The notes: a model not told the origin generated them from the sequence alone. A stretch of DNA of 64,000 nt from an uncultured Prevotellaceae bacterium (GCA_937900485.1 CALCEL010000041.1:1-64000), one strand, 5' to 3'; positions 44,768-54,675 are shown, counted from the first letter of the stretch. Numbers and translations: made by a program.

Positions 44768-46204
44768 TCACTCGCTCTGTGACAGTTGGAAATCTCCGGA
44801 GAGTCCCAGCATGTACTGGATCAGCTGGCGCACGATTATGATGCTCTGCTGCATCGGCTCGGCGGCGTGATCGACTATGTTGATGCCGTAGGCCACGGAC
44901 TGAGTGTCGAGCAGGTCAACGAGCGACACGTAGTCGCTACCGTCGGCGAAACTGAAGGCAGGCATTGTCCAGTAGTCAACGCCGAATTTTGTGGTGACGA
45001 GCTTCATAGGTATGGTCTGGTTGACACCCTTGCAGGTCATCTCAGCCTTGATAATCGCATTGAGCTGCTGCGTATATTGGTCGATGACCGCCTCGTCGGC
45101 ATTTTCGCGGCGAGCAGAGGCGGAGGCATGCGCCAGCTCCACTGACTTCGCCATGTCGCTGATGCTGATTGTTGTGGTCAGGTCGTCAAGCAGCGTGAGT
45201 CTGGCCTCGTCGAGACGGCGTGTGGACATCCAGGCAGCGAACACATCGAGAAGAGACGATGTGGATGTGAACTGAGACATGTCGATGTTGGCGATGCCGC
45301 CATCGGCATCCCTGCTCTGCTTAAGGACGAGGTCAACCATCTTCTGGCCGTTCTGCTCCCAACCGAAAGAATACTCACCCGTATAGTCTTCCCTATTGTT
45401 TACAATGGAGAAGTTGAGTGTAGACTGGTCACCCAGGTCGTTCAGACCTGACACTGCCGGGAAGTTGGAACTGACGGAGCCGCTGACACTCCATGTGTCT
45501 CTCGCCAACTTGGCATACTCATGCCCTGCGGCAACGGACACATGGTTCTGGAATGTGCCTGTGAAACACTCCTTCCACGCACCGCTCGTCTTGTCTGAGA
45601 TGACAAACCGTAACTCGGAAGGCATGATGAAGACGACAGCAAGACTATCCAGTTGGCTTGTGGCATGTACAAACTTGTAATTTTGGTTGCCACCAGCCTT
45701 AATCGACAGTTTGTACATCTCGTTCTCTAACTGCTGCGTCCACGCATTCCAACCATTGAGGATGACCTCAAAGTCATCAGCCTCCTCCATGTCGAAGCCC
45801 GTATTCTCTCTATTCATAGTGAAGCGGTATTTGAATTCGGAGAAATCCACGGTGCCGTACATCTTGTAGCCCAACATAGCAAGCTCAGAGTTTTCATCAA
45901 CAGGCTGCACGCTACCAATCATCTTTTGCATGAAGGCTACGAGGACTGCCTGGTTGAAGTTCTCATTGTTGAGCACATACTCGTTGAAATACATATTGAG
46001 CATATTGGCGGCTTCCCATGACGTGAAGTTCATGTTCTCGGTGAGGGTCTTCATCACACTGCGTGTGTGCTCAACGAACTCAATGCGGTTCTTTGAGGAC
46101 TGATTCTGAACCACATCATCATCTTTGTCTGAACTACATGAGCTAAACATACTGACGCCACAAGTGATTGTGACGGCTATCATACAATTGATTATCCTTT
46201 TCAT
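44768..46204 (-). CDS. Large lipoprotein of unknown function before the acyltransferases
   Basis: 478 residues. Lipid Cys at 23 (SMFSSCSSD), then an acidic spacer. The rest is mostly helical with some beta, no known family recognised; PMKLVTTKFGVDYWTMPAF and SLVDLLDTQSVAYGI are notable blocks. The last residues are GLSGDFQLSQSE. It begins the operon that contains the two acyltransferase-like genes, so it may be a surface partner or the modified product's carrier, which is inference. Confidence 0.6.
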   Translation of the reverse strand: MKRIINCMIAVTITCGVSMFSSCSSDKDDDVVQNQSSKNRIEFVEHTRSVMKTLTENMNFTSWEAANMLNMYFNEYVLNNENFNQAVLVAFMQKMIGSVQPVDENSELAMLGYKMYGTVDFSEFKYRFTMNRENTGFDMEEADDFEVILNGWNAWTQQLENEMYKLSIKAGGNQNYKFVHATSQLDSLAVVFIMPSELRFVISDKTSGAWKECFTGTFQNHVSVAAGHEYAKLARDTWSVSGSVSSNFPAVSGLNDLGDQSTLNFSIVNNREDYTGEYSFGWEQNGQKMVDLVLKQSRDADGGIANIDMSQFTSTSSLLDVFAAWMSTRRLDEARLTLLDDLTTTISISDMAKSVELAHASASARRENADEAVIDQYTQQLNAIIKAEMTCKGVNQTIPMKLVTTKFGVDYWTMPAFSFADGSDYVSLVDLLDTQSVAYGINIVDHAAEPMQQSIIIVRQLIQYMLGLSGDFQLSQSE

Positions 46205-46752
46205 ATTTATCAGATTTAAAAATTAGATTATATATATATATTATGTTTTATTAGCAACCTTGCTGGTTCATGTAAGATAAATCCTTGACTATTGTGACAG
46301 TTGACGCTAATTGTTTGTCTCAGCAAGATAAATACTAGTCCCTGTGTAAACATTTCATTTCTGTACGACAAATATATTTAAAAAAAATCAATTTACAATC
46401 ATAAATACATAAAAAATATTAAAAATAAACACCTTCTTTACTTACAATCTCTCGTTCTACTTGTGTTTTAAAAAGTCTTTTATATCCTTGTAAAGCGTTT
46501 CGTTTGTATAATCTGAACAAGCAGATCTCTCCATGTGACGAGACACGAGTCACCGATTCTGCCGGTGCTTTTCTTATTCCGGAAAACCGCTGACTGCTAT
46601 AATATATAAGGTGTAAAGTGTAATCGTGTATTTTTCCAGCTCTCATAATCTCATATCGTTGTGGGATGAAGGGAGTGATATCGTGTAAGGCATGACGCGC
46701 ATATCAGTTGAGCGTACAACGACTGGACATAGCCTGACGGAAATAGCGAAAA
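46205..46752. other. AT-rich intergenic region, nothing recognised
   Basis: About 550 nt upstream of the lipoprotein operon. No standard -7 box near the lipoprotein start and no convincing gene; a 75-codon frame at 46419-46646 lacks support. Confidence 0.4.
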
Positions 46753-46784
46753 AAGGCAACCGCCACAAGAGTGGCGATTGCCTT
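46753..46784 (-). terminator. Terminator of rsmA-lpxB
   Basis: 14-bp stem with one mismatch and TCTT loop on the minus strand, followed by a run of T (CCTTTTTTCGC). Confidence 0.85.
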
Positions 46785-46807
46785 GTACTTGACGACACGT
46801 ATGTCGT

Positions 46808-47962
46808 TTATTTCTTAAGCAGACCTGTCATGATCTCCGCCGCCCTGCGTGACGCTCCGGCATCTCCCAGTCGCTCATTCAACGTCTTATAGTCTCTCAG
46901 CATCTTCTCTCTCTGCACTCCTCCCGGCATGATGGTGAGCAGCTCGCAACGTACACGTTCTTTTGTCATCTCATCAGCGATGAGCTCTTTCACCGTCTCC
47001 CTGCCCATGACAAGATTAACCAATGATACGTACTTGCATTTCACGAGCTTGTCTTTGAGCAGACGGTACACAGCTCCGAACGGCAGACGGTAACACACTA
47101 CCTGAGGCACACCTAATATGGCGGTCTCCAGCGTCGCCGTTCCCGATGTCACCAACGCCGCCGTGGACACGCTCAACAACTCGTATGTCCTGTCGAACAC
47201 CACGTTGACATTTGTGTTCTTAGGGATATATCTGTCGTAGAACTCCCGTTCAATGTTCGGCGCACCTGCTATCACCAGACGGTACCCCTCAAATCCTCTG
47301 GCAGCCTCTATCATCACCCTCAAGTTGTCCTTTATCTCCTGCTTTCGAGAACCGGCGAGTATTGCGATTATACCCTTACCAGTGACGCGGAGCACATCGT
47401 CATCACCGTTCTCCACGTCACTTCTCAACGTGTCACGGTAGTTCTTTATAGCGTCGACACACGGATTACCGACATACCTCACATCGTATCCGCGCTCCTT
47501 GAACCAGTCGACCTCGAAGGGAAGGATTGAGAACACCTCATCGACGTCACGTTTTATTGCCTTGAGGCGGTACTCTTTCCATGCCCATATCTTAGGACTG
47601 ATATAATAGTATATCTTTGTCTGCAGACCTTCGCGCACACGTGTCTCATTCATCCACTTTGCCACTTTCAGGTTGAAGCCGGGATAGTCGACGAGTATCA
47701 ACGCGTCAGGCTTATACTCCATTATGTCTTTCTTACAAAGCTCAAAGGCGCGCATTATCTTAGACAGATGCATCAACACCGTGATGAATCCCATATACGC
47801 AATGTCCTTATAGTGCATCACAATAGTTCCTCCAACGGCAGCCATCTTGTCACCTCCGATGAAACGGAACTCTGCCTCTGGGTCGGACTTGGACAACTCA
47901 CTCATGAGATTTGACGCATGTAAGTCACCAGACGCCTCGCCCGCAATAAGATAATACTTCAT
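46808..47962 (-). CDS. lpxB: Lipid-A-disaccharide synthase
   Basis: 384 residues, normal length. GEASGDLHASNLM near the start is the LpxB signature; MGFITVLMH, LVDYPGFNLK, YYISPKIWAWKEYR, LPFEVDWF and NPCVDAI follow in family order, and VTSGTATLETAILGVPQVVCYR is the donor site. It joins two UDP-sugar-derived lipids to make the lipid A disaccharide at the inner membrane. It overlaps the rsmA stop by 4 nt (47959-47962), so the two are coupled. Confidence 0.97.
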   Translation of the reverse strand: MKYYLIAGEASGDLHASNLMSELSKSDPEAEFRFIGGDKMAAVGGTIVMHYKDIAYMGFITVLMHLSKIMRAFELCKKDIMEYKPDALILVDYPGFNLKVAKWMNETRVREGLQTKIYYYISPKIWAWKEYRLKAIKRDVDEVFSILPFEVDWFKERGYDVRYVGNPCVDAIKNYRDTLRSDVENGDDDVLRVTGKGIIAILAGSRKQEIKDNLRVMIEAARGFEGYRLVIAGAPNIEREFYDRYIPKNTNVNVVFDRTYELLSVSTAALVTSGTATLETAILGVPQVVCYRLPFGAVYRLLKDKLVKCKYVSLVNLVMGRETVKELIADEMTKERVRCELLTIMPGGVQREKMLRDYKTLNERLGDAGASRRAAEIMTGLLKK

Positions 47963-48738
47963 AACTCTGCCTCCACCCTATTTGTCAGTGATATATATTC
48001 CTCAACGGAAAGCTGCTCAGGTCTCTTATCGAACAGTTTATCCTCCAGCATCTTAGAGTCTTTTCCCACAATCTGCCTCATACCATTGCGGAGCATCTTG
48101 CGTCTCATGGTGAAGACGGTCTTCACGATGCGTCTGAAAAGTTTCTCATCACAACCGAGGCTGTCCTTACCGTTACGTCTGAGACTTATGACGGCGCTCT
48201 TCACCTTTGGCGGAGGGTTGAACACATTCTCATGTACCGTGAACAGATAATCCACGTCATACCATGCCTGGATGAGAACGCTCAGCACGCCGTATGCCTT
48301 CGTGCCTGGCTTGGCAGCCATACGCTCCGCCACCTCCTTCTGAATCATGCCGGTGCAGCACGGTATAAGGTCTTTGTACTCCAGCATCTTAAAGAAAATC
48401 TGTGAGGAGATGTTATAAGGATAATTACCTGTAAGCACGAACGGCTTGCCCTCGAACACTTTGTCGAGGTCCATCTTCAGAAAATCCGCTTCTATGATGC
48501 CATCGCCGAGCTGCGGAAAATGTTCTTGAAGATATGGCACGGACTCCCTGTCAATCTCCACCACCTTGAATGGTCGGTCTTTCTTCAGGATATACTGAGT
48601 CAGCACACCCATACCCGGACCTACCTCGAGCACAGGAATACCGGGACACAAATCCACAGTGTCCGCAATGTCACTCGCCACCTTAAGATCCGTCAAGAAA
48701 TGTTGTCCCAAAAACTTCTTTGGTTTAACTGCAGGCAT
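47959..48738 (-). CDS. rsmA: 16S rRNA dimethyladenosine transferase
   Basis: 259 residues. KKFLGQHFLTD opens the family; VLEVGPGMGVLT is the S-adenosylmethionine loop and TGNYPYNISSQIFFKML the catalytic NxPY motif. The C-terminal domain has VPPPKVKSAV-like FNPPPKVKSAVISL. It dimethylates two adenines near the end of 16S rRNA during small-subunit assembly. Ends inside the start of lpxB. The LRR gene upstream is separated by a hairpin, so rsmA probably has its own promoter in the 90-nt gap, which I could not identify. Confidence 0.97.
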   Translation of the reverse strand: MPAVKPKKFLGQHFLTDLKVASDIADTVDLCPGIPVLEVGPGMGVLTQYILKKDRPFKVVEIDRESVPYLQEHFPQLGDGIIEADFLKMDLDKVFEGKPFVLTGNYPYNISSQIFFKMLEYKDLIPCCTGMIQKEVAERMAAKPGTKAYGVLSVLIQAWYDVDYLFTVHENVFNPPPKVKSAVISLRRNGKDSLGCDEKLFRRIVKTVFTMRRKMLRNGMRQIVGKDSKMLEDKLFDKRPEQLSVEEYISLTNRVEAEL

Positions 48739-48772
48739 ATAAACACATTAAAAATTAAACGTATATGAACAT

Positions 48773-48810
48773 CAGACGAGGAGTAAAAAACCTGTTTCAC
48801 TCCTCGTCTG
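48773..48810 (-). terminator. Terminator of the LRR lipoprotein gene
   Basis: Perfect 12-bp stem (48773-48784 with 48799-48810) and 14-nt loop that contains TTTTTT on the minus strand; 20 nt past the stop at 48830. Confidence 0.7.
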
Positions 48811-48829
48811 ACTCTGTTCAACACCTTTC

Positions 48830-50305
48830 TCAAAGTGATGATATATTACTCCATATGTTCCAACTGTTGTACTGCTTGTAGTTGTCTACTGTAGGAACAT
48901 AAAGTGTCGCACTCTCAACAGGCACTCCATAGAACACGTTATTTCCCAATGTCGGCGGAGTAATCGCCTTACATGTGAAGGACTTGAGATTCTCATCCTT
49001 TGAGAAGCCCTCAAGCTGAATGCTCACCATAGTGCTCGGAAGAATCACCTCTTTGAGTGAAGTACATATGGAGAAACAGTTCCTGCCGATGTACTGAACA
49101 CCCTCTGGCACAGTCACTGTGGTCAGAGTCTTACATCCTCCGAACGTGTAGTCGCCGAGGAAAGTGATGCCAGACGGTATTGTCACAGCTCTGAGTGACT
49201 GACAGTTATGGAAACAATATGCGTCAAGCGTGTCAAGACGCTCTGGCAGCTCAATAGTCTCCAATGCCTCGCACAACAAGAATGTCTGCTTGTGCAACGA
49301 CTTGATTGTGCTTGGAATCTTGATGTCCTGAAGACTTGAGCACTGCATGAAGCATGCGGCGCCAATCTCCTCAAGTCCCTCAGGAAGGTTGATATTCTTA
49401 AGGCTCACACAATTCTGGAAACTGTTGCTGCCAAGAGTCTTCATAGTGGAAGGGAGGTTGACCGTCTCTAATCCCGCGCATTCATTGAATGTGTAGGCAG
49501 GCAGATCAACGATAGCGCTTGGAATTGTAATCTCCTTGAGAGAAGAACATTTTTCGAACACATACCATCCGATAGAGTCAAGTCCCTCAGGAAGAGACAA
49601 ACCTGTCAGGGATCTGCAAGAGCAGAAACATCCTGAACCAATCACCTTAACAGACTTTGGAATAGCTATGCTCTGCAGACTTGAGCAGTTCATGAAGGCA
49701 CTGTCACCGAGAGTCTCCACGTTATCAGGTACAGTGATATGCTTAATCTTTGAGCAGTTGATAAACATATATTTCTTAATCTCTGTCATTCCTGAAGGCA
49801 AATCAACCTCGAGAAGAGACGTGCAGTCCTGGAAACATCTGTTGCCCATATATGTTATCGTTGAAGGAAACTTGACACTCTCAAGCAGTTTGCATCCCTC
49901 AAAACAATACTCTCTGATGTATGTTATTCCCTCAGGTATGTCAACACTCTTCACATTTGAGTTGAGGAAGCCATTGACAGACTGTACCTTGTAGTCTTTA
50001 CCTTTGAAAATGATGTCTGAGTAGACCTTGACGTCGGTAGAGTATGACTTGCTGGCATAGCCATGACAACCAGCCGTGCTGTTGCTTCCACTCAAAATGT
50101 AGATCACTCCGTCGATGACGAGTTGTGTTCCGCTTCTATGTTGGCTTTCAGACACCTCAGCATCCTGGTCATTCGAGAGGTCAGAATTGATGTTAATGAT
50201 ATAATCACCCTGAACGATGACAGTCGAACTCTTGTCGTCATCGCTACCGCATGATACTAGCACTGATAGAAACGCCAGAGCGAGCAGATAAACTATTTTT
50301 CTCAT
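48830..50305 (-). CDS. BspA-like leucine-rich-repeat surface lipoprotein
   Basis: 491 residues. Lipid Cys at 19 (LVSCGSD). From about residue 100 to 450 it is made of about fourteen 23-residue repeats of the LRR_5 (BspA) type, each with a form of LxxIxIPxxVxxLGxxxFxxC. The closing YVPTVDNYKQYNSWNIWSNI is the usual BspA cap. Such proteins sit on the cell surface and bind host matrix proteins or other bacteria; the target here is unknown. It is monocistronic, with a consensus promoter and its own terminator. Confidence 0.92.
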   Translation of the reverse strand: MRKIVYLLALAFLSVLVSCGSDDDKSSTVIVQGDYIININSDLSNDQDAEVSESQHRSGTQLVIDGVIYILSGSNSTAGCHGYASKSYSTDVKVYSDIIFKGKDYKVQSVNGFLNSNVKSVDIPEGITYIREYCFEGCKLLESVKFPSTITYMGNRCFQDCTSLLEVDLPSGMTEIKKYMFINCSKIKHITVPDNVETLGDSAFMNCSSLQSIAIPKSVKVIGSGCFCSCRSLTGLSLPEGLDSIGWYVFEKCSSLKEITIPSAIVDLPAYTFNECAGLETVNLPSTMKTLGSNSFQNCVSLKNINLPEGLEEIGAACFMQCSSLQDIKIPSTIKSLHKQTFLLCEALETIELPERLDTLDAYCFHNCQSLRAVTIPSGITFLGDYTFGGCKTLTTVTVPEGVQYIGRNCFSICTSLKEVILPSTMVSIQLEGFSKDENLKSFTCKAITPPTLGNNVFYGVPVESATLYVPTVDNYKQYNSWNIWSNISSL

Positions 50306-50485
50306 TTTTCCGTGTTATTTAATTCTCATTTGCACTTCGGCATGTGAATCTGTCGTAAGAGTGAGAGAAAAACATTGTCATGCCTCCCGCACAACGGTAT
50401 CACAACATGTATATCTCCCTTCTCGTCACCACACCACACCGTCTGGGACTAAAGATATTCTTTTTCACATCACATATTACCGCCG

Positions 50486-50517
50486 CAAAGGTAAAATTTT
50501 TGCGCGTAAAAAGCAAA
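50486..50517 (-). promoter_or_regulatory. Full Bacteroidota promoter of the LRR gene
   Basis: Minus strand: TTTG at 50517-50514, exactly 20 bp, then TACCTTTGC at 50493-50486. The ATG is at 50305, giving a leader of about 170 nt. The rest of 50306-50640 shows no gene. Confidence 0.7.
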
Positions 50518-50640
50518 AATACACCATTCTTTCGACCTTTCGGACCAAAAAACGTACTTCTCACGTACTAAAAAACGTAAGAAAGCACTTTGAGACAGCT
50601 ATTCGCAGACTTTCCGCACATTATACGGACGTGACGCACA

Positions 50641-51123
50641 TCACTCGTTCGGGTACTCAAGGTTCTCGTCCGTAACCTTCTCAAGCACCTCACGCAGGTA
50701 CTTGGAAGCCTCCCAGCGCGCCTCAGACAGATTCATCAGCAGGTAGTTGCCGCAGTCCTTCGCCGACTGACCCGGCACATCACCGTCGAACTCGCTTATG
50801 AACGAGAAGCATTCAATCATAAGAGGCAACACGTCCCTCGAAGTGCACTTACCCTTGACAAGCAGGTAGTTGCCGGTCAGACATCCCATAGGACCCCAAT
50901 AGACAATCCTGTCCTTCCATACCGGATGGTTACGCAGGAACGTGGCAGCCAGGTGCTCGATGCAATGCAAGGCTGATGGTGATAGAGCCGGCTCACGGTT
51001 AGGCTCTTTCATCCTTATGTCAAAGGTGGTTACCACATCTCCTCCAACCTCGTCGACACGACTCACGTAAACGCCGCGTTTCAACACAAGGTGATTTATC
51101 GTGAATGACGTTATTTTCTCCAT
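50641..51123 (-). CDS. luxS: S-ribosylhomocysteine lyase
   Basis: 160 residues. Zinc ligands H53, H57 and C124 are present in ALHCIEHLAA and KDCGNY; E56 is the general base and C81 in GPMGCLTG the catalytic Cys. Two family positions differ: the usual HTIEH is HCIEH, and the Arg of GCRTG is Leu (residue 82). It splits S-ribosylhomocysteine into homocysteine and the AI-2 precursor in the cytosol. It follows mtnN by 9 nt; together they form the recycling pathway. Confidence 0.94.
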   Translation of the reverse strand: MEKITSFTINHLVLKRGVYVSRVDEVGGDVVTTFDIRMKEPNREPALSPSALHCIEHLAATFLRNHPVWKDRIVYWGPMGCLTGNYLLVKGKCTSRDVLPLMIECFSFISEFDGDVPGQSAKDCGNYLLMNLSEARWEASKYLREVLEKVTDENLEYPNE

Positions 51124-51132
51124 GACAACAGG

Positions 51133-51807
51133 TTATATTTTCTCAACAAATTCCCTGGTTACACTAAATGACTCGGCTGCCACCTTATCCCAAAAGTCGT
51201 AATACTGATTGGCCTTCGTGTCATCCAACGGTATGTCACTAATCACCCTGAAGGACACGAACGGCACGCCGTAGACGTGGCACACCTGAGCGATGGAACA
51301 GCTCTCCATGTCAACCGCCAACGCGTCAGGGAACAAGTCAACAATGCCGCCCATCTTGGCCTTCGTGTCGACAAACCAGTCGCCCGACACAATCAGGCCA
51401 GGATGAACACCGGCTATCGACTTCGCCGCCTCAACAAGATTCTTGTCTGCCGTAAAACGCTCCGGCATTCCTAACACCTGTCCCGGCGCACACTCCGAAC
51501 CGTAGTACGCATCATGATATACCAACTCGGTACTTACCACAGCCTCCAGACGAGGCACAGAGAGAGATGCTCCTCCAGCCACACCGCTTGACACGATACA
51601 GTCTGGTGAGAAGTTCCTTATCATCTCCACAGTACCGATTACAGAATTGACCTTACCAATGCCACACTGCTGCAAAACTATCTGTTTTTCTCCGAGATTG
51701 CCCACATAATATGCTCTTCCGCCAATCTCTTGTTTCTCAGGGTCGCCCAATAAAGTAATAAACTGCTTGAGCTCTTTCTCCATGGCTACTAAAACCGCAA
51801 TTTTCAT
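51133..51807 (-). CDS. mtnN: 5'-methylthioadenosine/S-adenosylhomocysteine nucleosidase
   Basis: 224 residues, normal for the family. MKIAVLVAMEKEL opens the fold; QCGIGKVNSVIGT and SGVAGG form the base and ribose site; VDMESCSIAQVC is the ribose-binding block and SDIPLDDTKANQ gives the catalytic acid (the final D of SDI). It removes adenine from S-adenosylhomocysteine, giving the substrate of LuxS encoded 9 nt downstream. First gene of the pair, with a -7 box at 51961. Confidence 0.95.
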   Translation of the reverse strand: MKIAVLVAMEKELKQFITLLGDPEKQEIGGRAYYVGNLGEKQIVLQQCGIGKVNSVIGTVEMIRNFSPDCIVSSGVAGGASLSVPRLEAVVSTELVYHDAYYGSECAPGQVLGMPERFTADKNLVEAAKSIAGVHPGLIVSGDWFVDTKAKMGGIVDLFPDALAVDMESCSIAQVCHVYGVPFVSFRVISDIPLDDTKANQYYDFWDKVAAESFSVTREFVEKI

Positions 51808-51960
51808 AATATCACAAATAAAATTTTATCCCTTGACTTAAAAACAACAATCTCAAGTTAGGTGAAGACACACACCCGTCTCACCGTCCCTCACACAACG
51901 TCCTCCACACACATCAGCTTCACGAAACACGATTCGTGCACGCCTTAGAAATGTCTGACG

Positions 51961-51968
51961 CAAAGGTA
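51961..51968 (-). promoter_or_regulatory. -7 box TACCTTTG of mtnN-luxS
   Basis: Minus-strand TACCTTTGCG, 154 nt before the ATG at 51807; a TTTG lies 23 bp upstream, slightly long. Confidence 0.5.
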
Positions 51969-52106
51969 AGATATCTTGAACGAAAAAAAGACAAAAGGAA
52001 AATGAAAATTTACCTAAAAGTCGATTGATGGGATTTATTTGTAGTTTCTTTTGTTATTTTTTGTGAAAAGGAAGTGGACAAATTTTAACACACAAAACAT
52101 TTATCC

Positions 52107-52114
52107 TAACTTTG
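52107..52114 (+). promoter_or_regulatory. -7 box TAACTTTG of the efflux operon
   Basis: TAACTTTGCC; TTTT occurs near the -33 position (52083-52086, 20 bp). About 170 nt of AT-rich leader follow to the GTG at 52288. The 51808-52287 gap holds only this and the divergent mtnN promoter. Confidence 0.5.
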
Positions 52115-52287
52115 CCAAAGTAAAAGGGAAAAAATTGCTTTGAGGACAATAAAAATCACACATAAATAAAGTCATATCAAAAAGAAGTTTTTAGAGACAA
52201 GCACACATCGCATAAGTGGTGCAAGCAAGTTAAAGAAAAAAAATAGAGAAAACGCAGAAATAATAACAATTAAATATCATTAAATCA

Positions 52288-53625
52288 GTGAAGTTAACAT
52301 TAAAAAAATGGGGGACATTCCTTGTGTCATTCACGGCGTCAGTCAGTTCTTTCGCCCAGTACACAAGCGATGACGGCACATTAAGCCTTAATCTCGACAA
52401 AGCCATTGAGATTGCCCTCGCGAAAAACCCTACCATACGAGTTGCCGACCAGGAAGTGCAACTGAAAGAGGTAGCCAACAAAGAAGCGTGGCAGACACTG
52501 CTGCCATCAGTCACCGTCGACGCAAGTCTCCAACACACCTTATTAGCGGCTCAGATGAAACTTGGAGGCAACACCTTCAAGATGGGTCAGGACAACACGA
52601 ACACAGCAGCTGCGTCAGCGACTCTCTCACTGCCGTTGTTCGCTCCCGCCGTGTATCAGAGCATGAAACTGACTAAGGAGGACATTCTCCTGGCACAGGA
52701 GAAGGCAAGAGGCTCAAGGCTCGACCTCATCAACCAAGTCACAAAAGCCTACTACGCCGCCTTACTCTCAAAAGACTCGTACGACGTGGTAAAGAAAGGA
52801 TACAACACAGCCAAGGAGAACTTCGACGTGGTAAGCTCAAAATACGACGTGGGTTCCGTGAGCGAGTACGACAAGATCAGCGCGGAGGTGCAGATGCGTT
52901 CCATGAACTCCAGCCTCGTGTCCACAGAGACAGGTCTTCGCCTAGCATTGCTTCAGCTCAAGGTTCTCATGGGAGTGACGGCAGACATGAACCTGTCAAT
53001 CGAGGACAGTCTGAAGAGATACGAGAACTCTCTGGTTCTCGCCAGCAACGGCACCGAGGACCTTGGCGGCAACACCACGCTCCGTCAGCTGGACGCCAAC
53101 ACACAGCTGCTAATGCGTACGAGAAAGACCTTATACACGAACTTCATGCCTACCCTGGCATTCCAGCTCACAGGTCAATACCAGAGTCTGTACAACGACA
53201 ACTGGAACCTGTTCAAGTACAGCTGGGCTCCGTCCGCATCGTTCGCCTTCGCCCTCAGCATACCAATCTTCAAGGCGAGCAACTTCACCTCACTCAAGAG
53301 CAACAGCATACAGCTCAAGCAGATGGAGGACACACGTCTCGACACCGAACGCAAGCTGCAGCTGGCCGCAGAGGGCTACAAGCAGAACATGGCAAGCACC
53401 ATAGCACAGGTCGAGTCGAACAAGAAAGCGGTAGAGCAAGCCAACAAGGCAGTCACAATATCCAGCAAGCGTTACGACGTGGGTCGTGGCACCATACTTG
53501 AACTGAACCAGAGTGAGACGGCACTCACACAGGCAGAGCTGACATATGCGCAGAGCATATACGACTACCTGACCAACAGCGCAGACCTCGATTACACACT
53601 CGGTCGTGAGACATATCTAAAATAA
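52288..53625 (+). CDS. TolC-like outer-membrane efflux protein
   Basis: 445 residues from a GTG start; no ATG is upstream in frame and a signal peptide (about 1-23, VSSFAQ) follows at once. Two OEP repeats are visible, each with long helices: KAIEIALAKNPTIRVADQEV then the AYYAALLSKDSYDVVKKGY region, and ERKLQLAAEGYKQNMASTIAQVESN. The YDVGRGTILELNQSETAL block is a TolC-family signature. It forms the outer-membrane channel of the exporter encoded downstream. Confidence 0.93.
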   Translation: MKLTLKKWGTFLVSFTASVSSFAQYTSDDGTLSLNLDKAIEIALAKNPTIRVADQEVQLKEVANKEAWQTLLPSVTVDASLQHTLLAAQMKLGGNTFKMGQDNTNTAAASATLSLPLFAPAVYQSMKLTKEDILLAQEKARGSRLDLINQVTKAYYAALLSKDSYDVVKKGYNTAKENFDVVSSKYDVGSVSEYDKISAEVQMRSMNSSLVSTETGLRLALLQLKVLMGVTADMNLSIEDSLKRYENSLVLASNGTEDLGGNTTLRQLDANTQLLMRTRKTLYTNFMPTLAFQLTGQYQSLYNDNWNLFKYSWAPSASFAFALSIPIFKASNFTSLKSNSIQLKQMEDTRLDTERKLQLAAEGYKQNMASTIAQVESNKKAVEQANKAVTISSKRYDVGRGTILELNQSETALTQAELTYAQSIYDYLTNSADLDYTLGRETYLK

Positions 53626-53661
53626 TTTCGGTTTTACGTTAAGACAACATTCAACATCATC

Positions 53662-54675
53662 ATGAATAAAGTAAAAATACTAAGTCTAGCATCTTTCATT
53701 CTCGTCCTCGCTTCATGCGGAGGTAACAGCGAGAGTACTAACACAGAAGCACAGGTAGAGAAGCCACAGGTTAAACTCGCCAAGGCAACAAGCGAAGACA
53801 TACCGCAGACCGAGACATACACAGCCACGGTGGAAAGCGACGTTAAGAACAACATCGCTCCAAACACACCATACCGTATTGAGAAAATCTACTTCGAGGT
53901 AGGCGACCAAGTAAGAAAAGGACAGGTTCTGGTACAGCTTGATGCGTCAAGCCTGCGTCAGATGAAGCTGCAGGTGGAGAACACACAGACCGAGTTCAAC
54001 AGAACTGCCGCTCTCTATCAGGTGGGCGGTGCCAGCAAGGCCGAGTACGACAACGCAAAGACCCAGCTTGACGTGTTATCCACTCAGTACAAGCAGCTCA
54101 TGGAGAACACACAGCTCATCTCACCTATCAACGGAGTTGTGACAGCTCGCAACTACGATGACGGTGACATGTACACAAGCACACCAATATTGACTATCGA
54201 GCAGACTAACCCGGTCAAGTTATACGTGAACATCTCCGAGAACTACTATAAAAAGACGAAGAAGGGAATGCCAGTCAGCATCACCCTGGACGCTTATGAG
54301 AATGAGGAGTTCAGCGGAAAGGTGACAATCGTATACCCAACGATAGACGCCAACACCCACACCTTCCAGGCCGAGATAACCATTGACAACAAAGACCAGA
54401 AGGTGCGTCCTGGCATGTTCGCCCGCGCCACAGTCACCTTTGAGACTGTAAACCACGTACTCGTTCCAGATGAGGCACTTGTCAAGCAGATCGGAGCGGG
54501 CGACCGTTACGTATACGTCTACAAAGACGGTAAGGTAAGCTACAACAAGGTGGTCCTCGGCAAGCACATGAACGACAAGTACGAGATCATCAGCGGTGTG
54601 ACACCAGGAGAGCAGGTAGTCATCGCGGGCCAGTCACGCCTCGCCAACGGCAAAGAAGTTGAGGTGGTAAAGTAA
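53662..54675 (+). CDS. RND efflux membrane-fusion lipoprotein
   Basis: 337 residues. Lipid Cys at 19 (LVLASCGG). YRIEKIYFEVGDQVRKGQVLVQLD is the biotinyl-lipoyl-like part, split by a helical hairpin (about 95-140), then SPINGVVTARNYDDGDM closes it. The beta-barrel domain runs about 170-245 and ends with GEQVVIAGQSRLANGKEV. It is anchored in the inner membrane and links pump to TolC. 36 nt after tolC, 19 nt before the pump gene. Confidence 0.94.
   Translation: MNKVKILSLASFILVLASCGGNSESTNTEAQVEKPQVKLAKATSEDIPQTETYTATVESDVKNNIAPNTPYRIEKIYFEVGDQVRKGQVLVQLDASSLRQMKLQVENTQTEFNRTAALYQVGGASKAEYDNAKTQLDVLSTQYKQLMENTQLISPINGVVTARNYDDGDMYTSTPILTIEQTNPVKLYVNISENYYKKTKKGMPVSITLDAYENEEFSGKVTIVYPTIDANTHTFQAEITIDNKDQKVRPGMFARATVTFETVNHVLVPDEALVKQIGAGDRYVYVYKDGKVSYNKVVLGKHMNDKYEIISGVTPGEQVVIAGQSRLANGKEVEVVK

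Noticed and set aside
46419..46646. 75-codon minus-strand frame
   Set aside because: No family pattern, no promoter; AT-rich spacer.
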